Source of the DNA: Tianweitania sp. UT-5YL-CI-8
GTDB taxonomy: Bacteria; Pseudomonadota; Alphaproteobacteria; Rhizobiales; Rhizobiaceae
Assembly (NCBI RefSeq): GCF_030010215.1
Contig: NZ_JASCRR010000004.1
Location: forward strand, 246,291-310,290
Length of the DNA: 64,000 bases
Direction of reading: 5' to 3'
Position numbers and translations under genes: made by a program. Below, in pieces: positions 35,146 to 44,860 of the stretch; positions within the stretch are counted from its first letter, which is position 1; every line of letters starts with the position of its first letter. The notes under the pieces were generated by a model. That model did not search any database, was not told where the DNA came from, and worked only from the letters and a program-made list of their open reading frames with translations.

Positions 35146-38100
35146 TCACGCCGTTCTCTCCATCGTCTGTTGCAAGATGTCCACATAGAATTTCGCATGT
35201 GTCCTGCAACTGTAGCGGTCATGTACCAGCTGGAAGGCATTAGCACTCAGCCTCTTCCGCAGCGCCTCGTCTTCGATGAGTTTCTCGACCGCCGAGAGCC
35301 ACTCCTTGGTCGTGTTTCCAACGACAAGGGAATTCTCCCCATTCACTGCGATATCGCGATAGGTTGGAACGTTCGAGACCACATTGGCGATGCGAAGTGC
35401 GCCATATTCCAGGAATTTGAGGTTGCTCTTGCTCCGATTGAACTCGTCATCGACGAGGGGCGTGATCACGATATCCCAGTCGACGACATTGAAGAGCCAT
35501 TCGACGAAGTTCGGATAGTCGTTGTTGCGCGGCAGACCGATCTTCTTGCCGAACAGCGGCGCCTGATCCTGAAACCCGCCAATGACTTCAATCTGCACCC
35601 GCGCACCGTATTTTTTCTCAATCTGCCGCATGGCATCGCGGACGATCTGCAGATCCGCCACATGCGACGGCGTGCCGATATAGCCGATCTTGATCACACC
35701 AGGGGTTTTCGGCTTCGTCGGAGCGACCTTCTCGCCAAGTTGCCAGAGCGAATAATCGATATAGTTGGGGACGACCACGACGTTGCCGTTCAGCTTCAGG
35801 AAGTTGGCTTTTAGCGGCTCGGTGGAGACCGTGACGGTATCGGCCAAGCGGACCAAGGTCGAGACCCTGGCGCTGAGCGCTTCGGCATCGCCGGCATAGC
35901 CGCGTGCCTTCATGCCTTCAGCGTTCATCAGGTCGTCATCGGCTTCGTAGATGACGCGCGTTCCCTGGGCCCGCATCCGCTTGAACCAAGCTTCAATGTC
36001 GGCGGGCGAATGATCGGGGGTGTCGCGCTGCACGATGACAACCGAGACATCCACCGCGTTGGGCAGTTTCTGCCCCTCGCCGGTCTGGACGTTCCAGACC
36101 TTGCGGACTGCCGGCTGCGTATAAGGGTAGACGAGGCGAACATAGCCGCTGCCGGTGGGATTGCCGCCTTTCTTGGCCGCAGGCACGATCAGCACACGAG
36201 GCAACTCGCCATTGTTGGTGGCCGCTCTTGTCTCAAGCGCCTCATGAAACGTAATCAACTCACTGACGGCTGCGGTATGAACGCTGAACTGTGACGCGGT
36301 GCGCAGTGCAGAGCGCTTGTGGCGGACCAAGGCGTCGGGCGTGTCGAACAGGTCGCAAACGGCCTTGAAACAGGCGTCTTCGTTCATCGTATCGACGACC
36401 AAGGCGTTCTCGCCATTCCTGGCATATTCTTCGGCTCCGCCGCGCACAGGCACCATCGGCACACAACCACAGGCCATAGCCTCAAGCCCGGTACGACCGA
36501 ACGCCTGGTAATCTGACAAATCGAGAAACACGTCCGACTGCGACAGCACCTGGGCAACCTGGGGACGCTTGATGACATCGTGGTTGATAAAAGGGAACCC
36601 GCGTTCAAGTTCAGCGAATTTCGGCTCGCCCTCGCCCGACCCGAAGATCTGGATTTCGATGCGCTCGCCATAACGCTCGGACAGGCGGCGTAAAACACGC
36701 ATCGTGCGGTCGGCACCACGGCGGGGCGTCTGCGGCCGGATCATGGCCGATACGCGCAGCTTGCCCGGATTGAGCGCGGGAGCCGGCTTGTAGACCTCAT
36801 GGTCGATGCTCGGCGCGACCTTGACGACATCGACGTCGTGCTCGCGTTTCACTTCGTTGGCAATCCAATGCGTCTTTGCGAAGTTGAGGGCTGTCGGGAT
36901 CAGTTCATAGGAAGCACGGGCGTTGCGCCAGTGCTTGGTGCCGCGGCCGAAGAACAGCGCTTCATAGTCCTGGATGTAATAGGCCGGCAGGATGTGCGGG
37001 TTGGCCTCATAAATCCTTTTTAAGAGTGGTATCGACAGGAATATCGTTGCCGCCACGACATCGTAGCGACCCGCGACGTAGTTTATTTCCTCTTCGTCGA
37101 AACCGACGAACAACTCGCGCGCCGTGGAAATGTCGGCATATTGCGAGAGGTAGTATTCGACATCCTCGCGATTGACCGCAACGGCTGCGTTCACACCGAG
37201 GCGTCGCATTTCGGTCGCTTCCTGAACGATCGAATGCACGCCGCCGCCGGCGCCCTTCACCGGCAGCAAGAACAGTACGGAGATGTCGGTAATGTCGCCC
37301 GAACCCATGCGTTCGGCTCTGCGCGCCTTCAGCGCATCCATCACGCGCTTGCGGATGGCATCCATCTCATGGGTAATCTTGACCGACTCGATCAGCGCTT
37401 CGACGCGCTCCAGCCCATGCTTGGCGCGCAAGGCCTTGGCGCCGTCCCGGCCGAGTTGCTTGCGCGTGCCATGGCCGAAGCTCTTGGACTTGGCGTGGAA
37501 GACATAGGCATCGTCAGCATAGGCAAGTTGGAAGCCGGCATCCGCGGCGCGGATGCAATAGTCGTTTTCCTCGCCATAGCCGATCGGGAAGTTGACGGGA
37601 TCCATGAAACCGATGGCATCGACCACGGCCCGCTTGATCATGTAACAGAAACCGTTGACGAAGGAGGTACGTGGATAGTCCCGCGCACTCGTCTCAGCGA
37701 CGAGCGCGGCCAATTCGTCGGCTGTCAGACCGTGCGGGATATCATTGATCGCGAACGTGCCGTCATCGGCGTAGAGCACCGGTATGTTCTGCCAGCTCGC
37801 GGCATTGGACAGCGGTCCGCAGATGCCGATGCGCTCGTCGGAACGCATGCAGCGGATCATGCCGGTGAGCCATCCATTAGTCACGACCGTGTCGCTGTTC
37901 AGCGTGATGACGAACTCGGCGGTCGAGGCCATCAGGCCGGTGTTGACCGCGTTGGTGTAACCTTTGTTGACTTCGTGTTCCTTCAGCACAAAGTCTGGAT
38001 TTTGGGCACAGAACTCGCGCAGCCACTGCGTGGTTTCGACATCCGAACCGTCATTGACCACGAAACTTCGGACCCGCAGGCCATCGTTGTGACGCTGGAT

Positions 38101-41100
38101 GGACGCCAGGCAGTCCTTGGTAAACTCCAGAGCGTTATAGACGGGAATGACGACATCGACATCGTAGTGGGCGGTATCGACGCTACGCCCATCCAGCGAA
38201 ATCACCTTCCCGGCGGCAGCCCCTGTCACGCTCGGGGCATGGGCATGATTGCGCGCCTCGATGTCGGCATAAAAGGTCGCATAATCCTCGGCCATGGCAG
38301 CGCAATCACGCGACGCACCAAGGCCCTTCTGCCAGCGGTCGACGGCACCAATGGCTTCGATCAGCATCGTCGGCGTAGTGCGGATCGAATCCAACGTCTT
38401 CAACACGGCTTCGGCCGTCATCTCGGGAACGGCCCAGCCGGCCTGGCTGTCCTTGATGCGCTCGCCAACGGCGCCGATGTCGAAGCCGATAACCGGCAGG
38501 CCGCACGACCACAATTCGGTCAGCGTGTGGCAGAAGGTTTCCGGCCAGATGGACAAGACTGCGCCGATATGCGGCTTGATCCGTCTCACCAGCATATCGA
38601 ATGCGCTGCGCTCATACGGACCGTGCAGAACGACACCATCAAGCGTGCCCTTGTTCGAGCCGGCTTGCGAAAGGCTGCCAAGGGCGGAGCCGATGATGTG
38701 AAACTCGAAGTTGTGCGCTTTTGCGAAGGCTGAAAGAGCGAAGACGATCTCCGAGCCCTTTGGACCATCGATGTTGCCCGGCATCAAAATGCGCAACGTG
38801 TCGCCGGTCCGGAAAGGTTCTGCAAAATGACCGAACTCGGCGAAGTCGCGCCCATGCGCGATGACCTCGAACGGCTTGTCGGCAAGGTGCGGATAGATGT
38901 CTACGACAATATCTTTCGCGGAGTGAACGGTGGTGATGAAGCCATCGCAATGCGACAGCATCTCGCCGAACATCGCCTTCCAATGGTCGATCCCGTCTTC
39001 GGGAAGCGCGAGAAAATCACCTCTGTCCCAAAGCTCTTTCTTGCATTCCGCATGCGCGGGACTGCACTTACCCGCATGGTACCGGTCTTCTTTGTCGAGC
39101 AATTTTACGCTTGGGCAGATCGTGTAAAAATCATGAAAAGAGAAGATGACCGGAATGTTCAGGGTCTTGGCTTCCTTCACGAGCCCAAGGCCATGCCAGG
39201 CGATATGGCGAATGTGGACAATGTCGATGGCGTATCGCACCATCCACAGTGAGACTACGTCATCATAGTCCTTGCTGAGGTGCGGAAAGGCGTGAACACG
39301 CGTCGGAAGCACATGGCGCTCAAGCTCAGTGTAGGCCCCATTTCGGTAGACGAACAGGCTGACCGCCATAGAATTGCTTCGCAACAGGAAGGTCTCATAA
39401 CGCTCGTCGATGGCGCCCATAAGGTCCTGGTTGGTCTGCGGTGTCCCGCCCGTTCTCGTCGCAAGCACATACATCGCACGGGGTTTTACGGAGTCGGCAC
39501 GGCCTTCCAGCGCCTTCAGCGTCTCGGACACCCTCTCACGGACGAGCTTCAGTGGTTCGGCGCGGACGAACTCGCGTACCTGCCGGGTATATTCAGGATA
39601 GCGCGCGTCGACGACGCTGCGCCCCTGCTGCATCAGTCCGTCTTTTTCCGAGCCGAAACTCGCCGAACGAACGTGATAAATAAAAGTCGCGTCATCGATG
39701 ATATGACGCCAGCCCTTGCGGCCGGCACGCATGCAGAAATCGTTTTCCTCGCCATAGCCGCGCGGGAACGCCGCGGCATCGAGCGTGCCGACCTCATCGA
39801 TGCAGTCGCGCCGGACATAGAGGCAGAAGCCGTTGCCGGTGGGCGCTGTCGGATAAAGCCTCAGAGAAGTCTGTGCGATGGCGCGCGCATAATCATCCAA
39901 AGCCAGATGAGCCGGCATCTCGTTGGTGCCGCTTTGCGGAACGGAAAACGCGCCCGCATTGTTGGAAATGGCCGTGACCGTTCCAGTCTTCTCCGTGGAG
40001 TAGGCTGCGAACCGCAGCTTGTCCAACCAATTGGGGGTTACAAGCGTATCGGAATTGAGGAAGACGACATCGGAACGGCCGGCAAGTTCGATGCCGCGAT
40101 TGATGGTGCCGGAAAAGCCGAGATTTGTCTCGTTGCGATGGATCTCGACCTGGTCGATCCCGCGATATTTCGCCAGCGTGGTCTGCACGCTCGCATCAGG
40201 GCTGCAGTCGTCGACGACGATCAGACGATAAGGAAGCCTGGTATTGCGGAGAATGGACTGAATACAGGCGTCGGTTTCCTCTGCCGCATTATAGACCGGG
40301 ACGATAATGGCCGGCATCTCCGTAGCTTGACGGAGACGTTCATTGACGCCGGAGAAATTGGCATAACCATCGGCTTGCGAACTGCTTCCCGTCAGCGCTC
40401 TGTCACGTAACGGCTGCCGGAAAGCGCGCCACCACACGTCGAAGTCGACGCTGGGATACGGGTCATGACCGTTTTCATATCCATGGCGAAGATAGTTGAT
40501 CAGCGGGTTGTCGTGGACCATCTCGTCGCGATAGCGCGAGAGATACCATTTGGTGTTGAAGGCAGGTCCCGGATCCCGGCCCTCGCGGGCGCCATGCCGC
40601 AGGAAATGCCGCGCGGGATCGCCGCCGCCGCGGGCAACATCAGGGTATTCTGACCGGTACCATTCCGGATCGAACAACCCCGCCTTCACGATCAATTTGT
40701 AATCGTCCAGCTTGGACAGTTTCGAAAAGGAAACCGCGATGGCGCCTTCAGCCACACCGTTCGCCGCATGGCTTTTGTGCTGAGCCGCGATATCCTTTTT
40801 CGGCTCCTGAACCGCAACGATGATGGGTTTTTCCACAGGCGGCGATCCGTTGACGTGGGCTATCTTTTGTCCTGCTTTTTCTCCCAGCAAAAGGAAATGA
40901 AAGAGAGGATTAACCCCCGTCCGCGCGACATCGGGATTGGTTTCGAGATACTGTTTGGTGTCGAATCCTCCATTGGGATTTCGCCGCAGAAGAGCGCCAA
41001 ACGTCAGGAAATGCTCCAAAGGGTCCATGCCCAATGCGACGACGTCCGGATATTGCGCCAGATACCAGTCGCGGTCAAAGAGGCCGGATGCCTCGATAAC

Positions 41101-41127
41101 GCCGCGCTCGCGATCTACATTCTTCAT
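35146..41127 (-). CDS. Giant multi-domain glycosyltransferase with five catalytic modules
   Basis: A 1993-residue protein. Residues 10-225 hold four copies of a module with consensus FDxxWYLxxYPDVxxxG-P-HFxxxGxxEGxxP. Next come a GT2 domain (about 271-470; PAIIVPVYN, FLNSDT, GYGEENDFC), a GT-B domain (about 550-955; FSFHDFYTICPSVKLLDKE), a second GT2 (about 988-1195; VVIPVYN, LNSDT, GYGEENDYC), a GT4-like domain (about 1280-1610; FGRTGLEAMACG) and a last GT-B domain (about 1645-1990; YEADDDLM, KFLEYGALRIANV). AAGG precedes the ATG at 41127; no signal peptide is visible. It would build several linkages of a repeat unit. Linkages and donors cannot be told. Confidence 0.85.
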   Translation of the reverse strand: MKNVDRERGVIEASGLFDRDWYLAQYPDVVALGMDPLEHFLTFGALLRRNPNGGFDTKQYLETNPDVARTGVNPLFHFLLLGEKAGQKIAHVNGSPPVEKPIIVAVQEPKKDIAAQHKSHAANGVAEGAIAVSFSKLSKLDDYKLIVKAGLFDPEWYRSEYPDVARGGGDPARHFLRHGAREGRDPGPAFNTKWYLSRYRDEMVHDNPLINYLRHGYENGHDPYPSVDFDVWWRAFRQPLRDRALTGSSSQADGYANFSGVNERLRQATEMPAIIVPVYNAAEETDACIQSILRNTRLPYRLIVVDDCSPDASVQTTLAKYRGIDQVEIHRNETNLGFSGTINRGIELAGRSDVVFLNSDTLVTPNWLDKLRFAAYSTEKTGTVTAISNNAGAFSVPQSGTNEMPAHLALDDYARAIAQTSLRLYPTAPTGNGFCLYVRRDCIDEVGTLDAAAFPRGYGEENDFCMRAGRKGWRHIIDDATFIYHVRSASFGSEKDGLMQQGRSVVDARYPEYTRQVREFVRAEPLKLVRERVSETLKALEGRADSVKPRAMYVLATRTGGTPQTNQDLMGAIDERYETFLLRSNSMAVSLFVYRNGAYTELERHVLPTRVHAFPHLSKDYDDVVSLWMVRYAIDIVHIRHIAWHGLGLVKEAKTLNIPVIFSFHDFYTICPSVKLLDKEDRYHAGKCSPAHAECKKELWDRGDFLALPEDGIDHWKAMFGEMLSHCDGFITTVHSAKDIVVDIYPHLADKPFEVIAHGRDFAEFGHFAEPFRTGDTLRILMPGNIDGPKGSEIVFALSAFAKAHNFEFHIIGSALGSLSQAGSNKGTLDGVVLHGPYERSAFDMLVRRIKPHIGAVLSIWPETFCHTLTELWSCGLPVIGFDIGAVGERIKDSQAGWAVPEMTAEAVLKTLDSIRTTPTMLIEAIGAVDRWQKGLGASRDCAAMAEDYATFYADIEARNHAHAPSVTGAAAGKVISLDGRSVDTAHYDVDVVIPVYNALEFTKDCLASIQRHNDGLRVRSFVVNDGSDVETTQWLREFCAQNPDFVLKEHEVNKGYTNAVNTGLMASTAEFVITLNSDTVVTNGWLTGMIRCMRSDERIGICGPLSNAASWQNIPVLYADDGTFAINDIPHGLTADELAALVAETSARDYPRTSFVNGFCYMIKRAVVDAIGFMDPVNFPIGYGEENDYCIRAADAGFQLAYADDAYVFHAKSKSFGHGTRKQLGRDGAKALRAKHGLERVEALIESVKITHEMDAIRKRVMDALKARRAERMGSGDITDISVLFLLPVKGAGGGVHSIVQEATEMRRLGVNAAVAVNREDVEYYLSQYADISTARELFVGFDEEEINYVAGRYDVVAATIFLSIPLLKRIYEANPHILPAYYIQDYEALFFGRGTKHWRNARASYELIPTALNFAKTHWIANEVKREHDVDVVKVAPSIDHEVYKPAPALNPGKLRVSAMIRPQTPRRGADRTMRVLRRLSERYGERIEIQIFGSGEGEPKFAELERGFPFINHDVIKRPQVAQVLSQSDVFLDLSDYQAFGRTGLEAMACGCVPMVPVRGGAEEYARNGENALVVDTMNEDACFKAVCDLFDTPDALVRHKRSALRTASQFSVHTAAVSELITFHEALETRAATNNGELPRVLIVPAAKKGGNPTGSGYVRLVYPYTQPAVRKVWNVQTGEGQKLPNAVDVSVVIVQRDTPDHSPADIEAWFKRMRAQGTRVIYEADDDLMNAEGMKARGYAGDAEALSARVSTLVRLADTVTVSTEPLKANFLKLNGNVVVVPNYIDYSLWQLGEKVAPTKPKTPGVIKIGYIGTPSHVADLQIVRDAMRQIEKKYGARVQIEVIGGFQDQAPLFGKKIGLPRNNDYPNFVEWLFNVVDWDIVITPLVDDEFNRSKSNLKFLEYGALRIANVVSNVPTYRDIAVNGENSLVVGNTTKEWLSAVEKLIEDEALRKRLSANAFQLVHDRYSCRTHAKFYVDILQQTMERTA

Positions 41128-41428
41128 GATACGCCTTTTGTCCCATTGCCGCGAGTATCGGTGGTATCCGCGGCCCCTCCGCACGCGCCACCGTTACCAG
41201 TCAAGATTTTCAAGCCTACATCAGAGTTCGGTGGCCTCATCCGCCTGGCGAATTCAGCTGCCTAGACAATGCCCCGGTTCCAGATCCAAAGCTTCGACAG
41301 CAGCTTCCAGGAACCGGCAAGGTCCGACGCCGCACACTCTAAAACCGCACTAGACTATACCTCAGTTTCGGCAGAGCGTTATCCGTCTGCTTCTTCATTT
41401 GCGTATACCTTGCGGCATTTCTTCCCAA
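41128..41428. other. Gap between the methyltransferase/coiled-coil gene and the giant transferase
   Basis: 301 bases with no gene. Composition is mixed, with AT-richer DNA at about 41340-41430. I see no clear terminator or promoter consensus, so whether the two genes share one transcript is open. Confidence 0.45.
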
Positions 41429-44400
41429 TTATTGTTCGCCTCTGGCTTGTGCCAGTATCGAGTTGGGCTCTCGCCCTTCTTTAGCACCGAATACCACATA
41501 GTGGAGCAGTGGATCTATCCCGGCCTGTGCAACGTCTTCATAGTGGCCTAAATACCAGTCCGCATCAAACAACCCCGACTTTCGCACCAGTTCCAACTGC
41601 CTTTTCAAACGCATCTTACCCGGCATAAACCGCCACTGTCCGCCATCAAGAAGTGATGAGACAGCATTTCCCATCTCTTTTGCTGCAACGATTTGCAAAT
41701 GTTTCAGTTTTGCGGCGCTCTGGCGTGCCTGGGCTTCCAGCCGTGCGGCATTACGGCGGCTCTCGGATTGATTATCCGAAATCATTCGCGTCAGCGTCGC
41801 AATCTCTTCGAAACGTTCCTTGAGCTTCCCCTCCAAGCGACCATTTTCTGTTGTCGCCTTCTCCTTGGCCTCGCGAAGCTCGGAAGTGATCGATCGCGTT
41901 TCCTCTATCTCGCTCTTCAGGGCATTGATCTCATCGAGTTGCGCTTGGAATTTCACCACAATGTCTTTATGGGCCGCTTCGTCAGCCGCACTTCGTTCCT
42001 GCTTGCTTCGCAGATCGGCGAAAAGAACTTCGACGTGTTCTTTCAAACCATCGGCCACTTTCCTGCTCTCGTCTTGCAATGCGGTCATCCGCTTTATTTC
42101 ATTCCGCGCCTCCGACAACTCGGCCGCAGTCTGTTCCGTTTCGAGCTGGCGTTGGGCGAGAGCGCTTTCGGTGTGCGATAGCTTGTTGCGAAGGGAGACA
42201 AGCTCCTTCGCGCCGACATCGAGACGTTGGTTTTCCGCTTCCAGCCGGGCAATTTTTTGACGCAACTCATGCGCTTCGTCCCGCATTCGACTGAACGCCT
42301 GCTCGCGGTTGGCAAGTTTAAGTTCGATTGCCTGACGCTCTTCGTCCGCGGCTTTGAGTTCGTCAGAGAGCCTATCAACAGTGACCTGCTCATGTTGCAG
42401 CAGAATTTCCAACTCACCGCGTTGCAGGTCTGCGTTCGACCGTTCCTGACGCGTCCGCACCAGTTCTTGTCTGATGGATTCGATATACTCCCTCTCCTGT
42501 AAAAGAAGCGCATCGAGTTCTCCGCGACGCCACTCGGTATCGGCATATGTCTTCCTCAGCTTGCCGATCTCATCCCGCTGTTGATCGATTTTTTCCTGGT
42601 TTTCCGCCGAGACCGCTTCAAGTTCAGCCTGAACCTTCGTCAGCTTGTCTTGAATTGCCTGCTTCTGACGATGAACCCCGATGAGTTCGTCGCTCAGCTT
42701 CGCCAGATGCGCATCCCTTCCTTCGATCAAAGACTTGGTCTGCACGAGTTCACCTGTGCACTTTTCCAGTTCGGCCGAGCGCTTCAACAACTCAGCAGCT
42801 TGGGCCGCATTGTCGCTTAGCGACTGCTGGAGTTCACCCTCGACCTTCGTGAGCTTGTCTTGGATCACCTTTCTCAAACGACGAACCTCTTGATGCTCGT
42901 CGTTCAGCTTGGACAGGCTGGCATCCCGCTCTTCAAGAGCCGACTTGGCCTGCTCGAGTTCGGCGCTGCGCTTTTCGAGTTCGCTCGACAGCTTTGACAA
43001 CTCAATGGATTGCGCCGAATTGTCGCTTCGAGATTTCTGGAGTTCACCCTCGACCTTCGTGAGCTTGTCTTGGATCACCTTTCTCAAACGACGAACTTCT
43101 TGATGCTCGTCGTTCAGCTTGGATAGGCTGGCATCCCGCTCTTCAAGAGCCAACTTGGCCTGCTCCAGTTCGGCGCTGCGCTCTTCCAACTCGCGTAGAC
43201 GTTCGGTAAGCTCGGCGGATTGGGTGGCAAAGTTGCGCTGCGACGCCAGCAACTCACCCTCGACCTTTGTCAGCTTGTCCTGGATAGCCGTCTTCCGACG
43301 CCGAACCTCTTGATACTCATCGTTCAGCTTGGACAGATCCGTGTTTTTTTCGTTTAGAGAAGATTTGCTCTGCGCAAGCTCAGCAGCCTGCGCAACTAAA
43401 TCGCTCCTAGACGTTGCCAGTTCGGCTTCGACCTCCTTGAGCTTTTCCCTAAGTTCCGTCTTCAGACGGGAGATTCCTTTATACTCCTCGTTTAATCTAG
43501 ACAGGCGTTCGTCACGCTCCAACACCTCATCGCGCGCACTTTGCAACTCCGCTTCGCGCAGTCGCCCTTCATTCAGCCGCTCCAAGCGTTCAGCCTTATA
43601 CTGAGTTTCGGCCGCCGCTGCCTTGCGCAGTTCCGCCTCTACTTTGTTCAATTGTTCTTGGAGGACAGCATTTTGCCTGTGCGCTTCATGATGCTCCTCG
43701 GCCAGTTTCGCCAGGCGGGCATCGCGCTGATCGAGCGCAAGCTTGACTTCTTCAAGCTCTACAGAGCCGGCGGTCCGCACCACTTCAAGCTCAGCCTCCA
43801 GCGCCGCAAACCGATCTTGAGCGGCCGTCTTCTTTTGCAGGTTGGCCTGGTGTTCGTCGTTCAACAGTTGAAGCGATGTATCTTTTTCCTGAAGCGCGAA
43901 GTTCAACTCGTTGATCTGGTGCGCGCGATCGCCGATTAAAACTTGAAGTTCAGCGACCTCGTCTTGGGCAGCGGCTTTGTTCTTCCGCTCAGACGCAATT
44001 TCTTCCTCTAGATCTTTCAGAGTTTCATCGCGCTGCGCGATCTCTTTTTTCAACTCATCCAGTCTTTTGTCTGCCTGTTCCGCCTCAAAAGCGTCAGCGC
44101 AGGATCGGCCGAGGCGTACAAAAATATCGCGGACCATTCGCCGGTCGATGTCGTTGGCACCGACGGTGAAGAGTTCTTTCAAACGTGCGGACTGGTTTGT
44201 ACCAACACCAAGCACACCCAGCCCATGACCGTGAACGAATTCGAAACTCGGATACTTTGTCCGCAATTGCTCAAAAAGACGGAAAACGCCGAACTCTTTT
44301 TCGCGAACATTCGTATCGTGCATCATCACGACAGCGCGTTTGGAAAGCTTCGGCAACCATGCCTCAAAGTCGTGCTCGACCGCCTCGAAGGTATGCAAGC

Positions 44401-44860
44401 CATCAATGTGGAGAAGATCGATCGTTCCGTCGGAAAAGTGCCTGAGCGCGTCGTCGAAAGTGCCCTTCACCAATCGCGAAAACCCGGAATAATACTTGTC
44501 ATTGTGAGTGCGGACCTGATCGAATATCTCCTCGCCATAGAAGCCCGCGTGGTCGTCGCCTTTCCAGGTGTCCACAGCAAAACAGCGCGCATCGATCTCG
44601 AGACGCTCGACCGCCTGGCACATCGAAAAATAAGACACGCCCGTGTGAACGCCTAATTCCACGATGACGTCGGGTTGAAGTGCCTCAACCATCCAGAATG
44701 CGAATGGCACATGCTCTTGCCAAGCCGAGCGAGCCATATAGCGCGGTCGCATGAATGCTATGCGCGACATGACATTCGCGAGCACCATATCGTACTCGCG
44801 GGAAACAACCGGCTTGTCCTGATGTCCGCGGGGGGTATTCGGTGAGGATCTCGTTGCCAT
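41429..44860 (-). CDS. Methyltransferase / long coiled coil / DWYL-module protein
   Basis: A 1143-residue protein in three parts. Residues 1 to about 250 are a class I SAM-dependent methyltransferase (Methyltransf_24 or CmcI-like) with VELGVHTGVS at 67-76, VDTWKGDD, HIDGLHTFEA at 151-160 and MMHDTN. Residues about 265-1055 are a nearly unbroken predicted coiled coil, rich in Glu, Lys, Leu and Ala and containing tandem repeats. The C-terminus (about 1089-1134) is one module, SGLFDADWYLGHYEDV then GIDPLLHYVVFGAKEGREP, of the type that opens the neighbouring giant transferase. The ATG at 44860 has a weak ribosome site. A chain-terminating, length-setting role is inferred from this layout. Confidence 0.83.
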   Translation of the reverse strand: MATRSSPNTPRGHQDKPVVSREYDMVLANVMSRIAFMRPRYMARSAWQEHVPFAFWMVEALQPDVIVELGVHTGVSYFSMCQAVERLEIDARCFAVDTWKGDDHAGFYGEEIFDQVRTHNDKYYSGFSRLVKGTFDDALRHFSDGTIDLLHIDGLHTFEAVEHDFEAWLPKLSKRAVVMMHDTNVREKEFGVFRLFEQLRTKYPSFEFVHGHGLGVLGVGTNQSARLKELFTVGANDIDRRMVRDIFVRLGRSCADAFEAEQADKRLDELKKEIAQRDETLKDLEEEIASERKNKAAAQDEVAELQVLIGDRAHQINELNFALQEKDTSLQLLNDEHQANLQKKTAAQDRFAALEAELEVVRTAGSVELEEVKLALDQRDARLAKLAEEHHEAHRQNAVLQEQLNKVEAELRKAAAAETQYKAERLERLNEGRLREAELQSARDEVLERDERLSRLNEEYKGISRLKTELREKLKEVEAELATSRSDLVAQAAELAQSKSSLNEKNTDLSKLNDEYQEVRRRKTAIQDKLTKVEGELLASQRNFATQSAELTERLRELEERSAELEQAKLALEERDASLSKLNDEHQEVRRLRKVIQDKLTKVEGELQKSRSDNSAQSIELSKLSSELEKRSAELEQAKSALEERDASLSKLNDEHQEVRRLRKVIQDKLTKVEGELQQSLSDNAAQAAELLKRSAELEKCTGELVQTKSLIEGRDAHLAKLSDELIGVHRQKQAIQDKLTKVQAELEAVSAENQEKIDQQRDEIGKLRKTYADTEWRRGELDALLLQEREYIESIRQELVRTRQERSNADLQRGELEILLQHEQVTVDRLSDELKAADEERQAIELKLANREQAFSRMRDEAHELRQKIARLEAENQRLDVGAKELVSLRNKLSHTESALAQRQLETEQTAAELSEARNEIKRMTALQDESRKVADGLKEHVEVLFADLRSKQERSAADEAAHKDIVVKFQAQLDEINALKSEIEETRSITSELREAKEKATTENGRLEGKLKERFEEIATLTRMISDNQSESRRNAARLEAQARQSAAKLKHLQIVAAKEMGNAVSSLLDGGQWRFMPGKMRLKRQLELVRKSGLFDADWYLGHYEDVAQAGIDPLLHYVVFGAKEGREPNSILAQARGEQ
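42656..43663 (-). repeat. Tandem 210/168/210/210/210-bp coiled-coil repeats
   Basis: Five consecutive units within the coiled-coil gene, starting (minus strand) at 43663, 43453, 43285, 43075 and 42865 and ending at 42656. They encode 70, 56, 70, 70 and 70 residues, all whole multiples of seven. A typical unit starts IQDKLTKVEGEL and ends SLSKLNDEHQEVRR. The copies at 42841-42960 and 43051-43170 differ at only a few bases, so at least one duplication is recent. Diverged relatives extend on both sides (AQDRFAALEAEL at 43822 and IQDKLTKVQAEL at 42655). Confidence 0.9.

Noticed and set aside
42656-43663. Regular 210-base repeats considered as a CRISPR or non-coding satellite
   Set aside because: The units are in frame within one long coding sequence, encode heptads and have no spacer/repeat structure.
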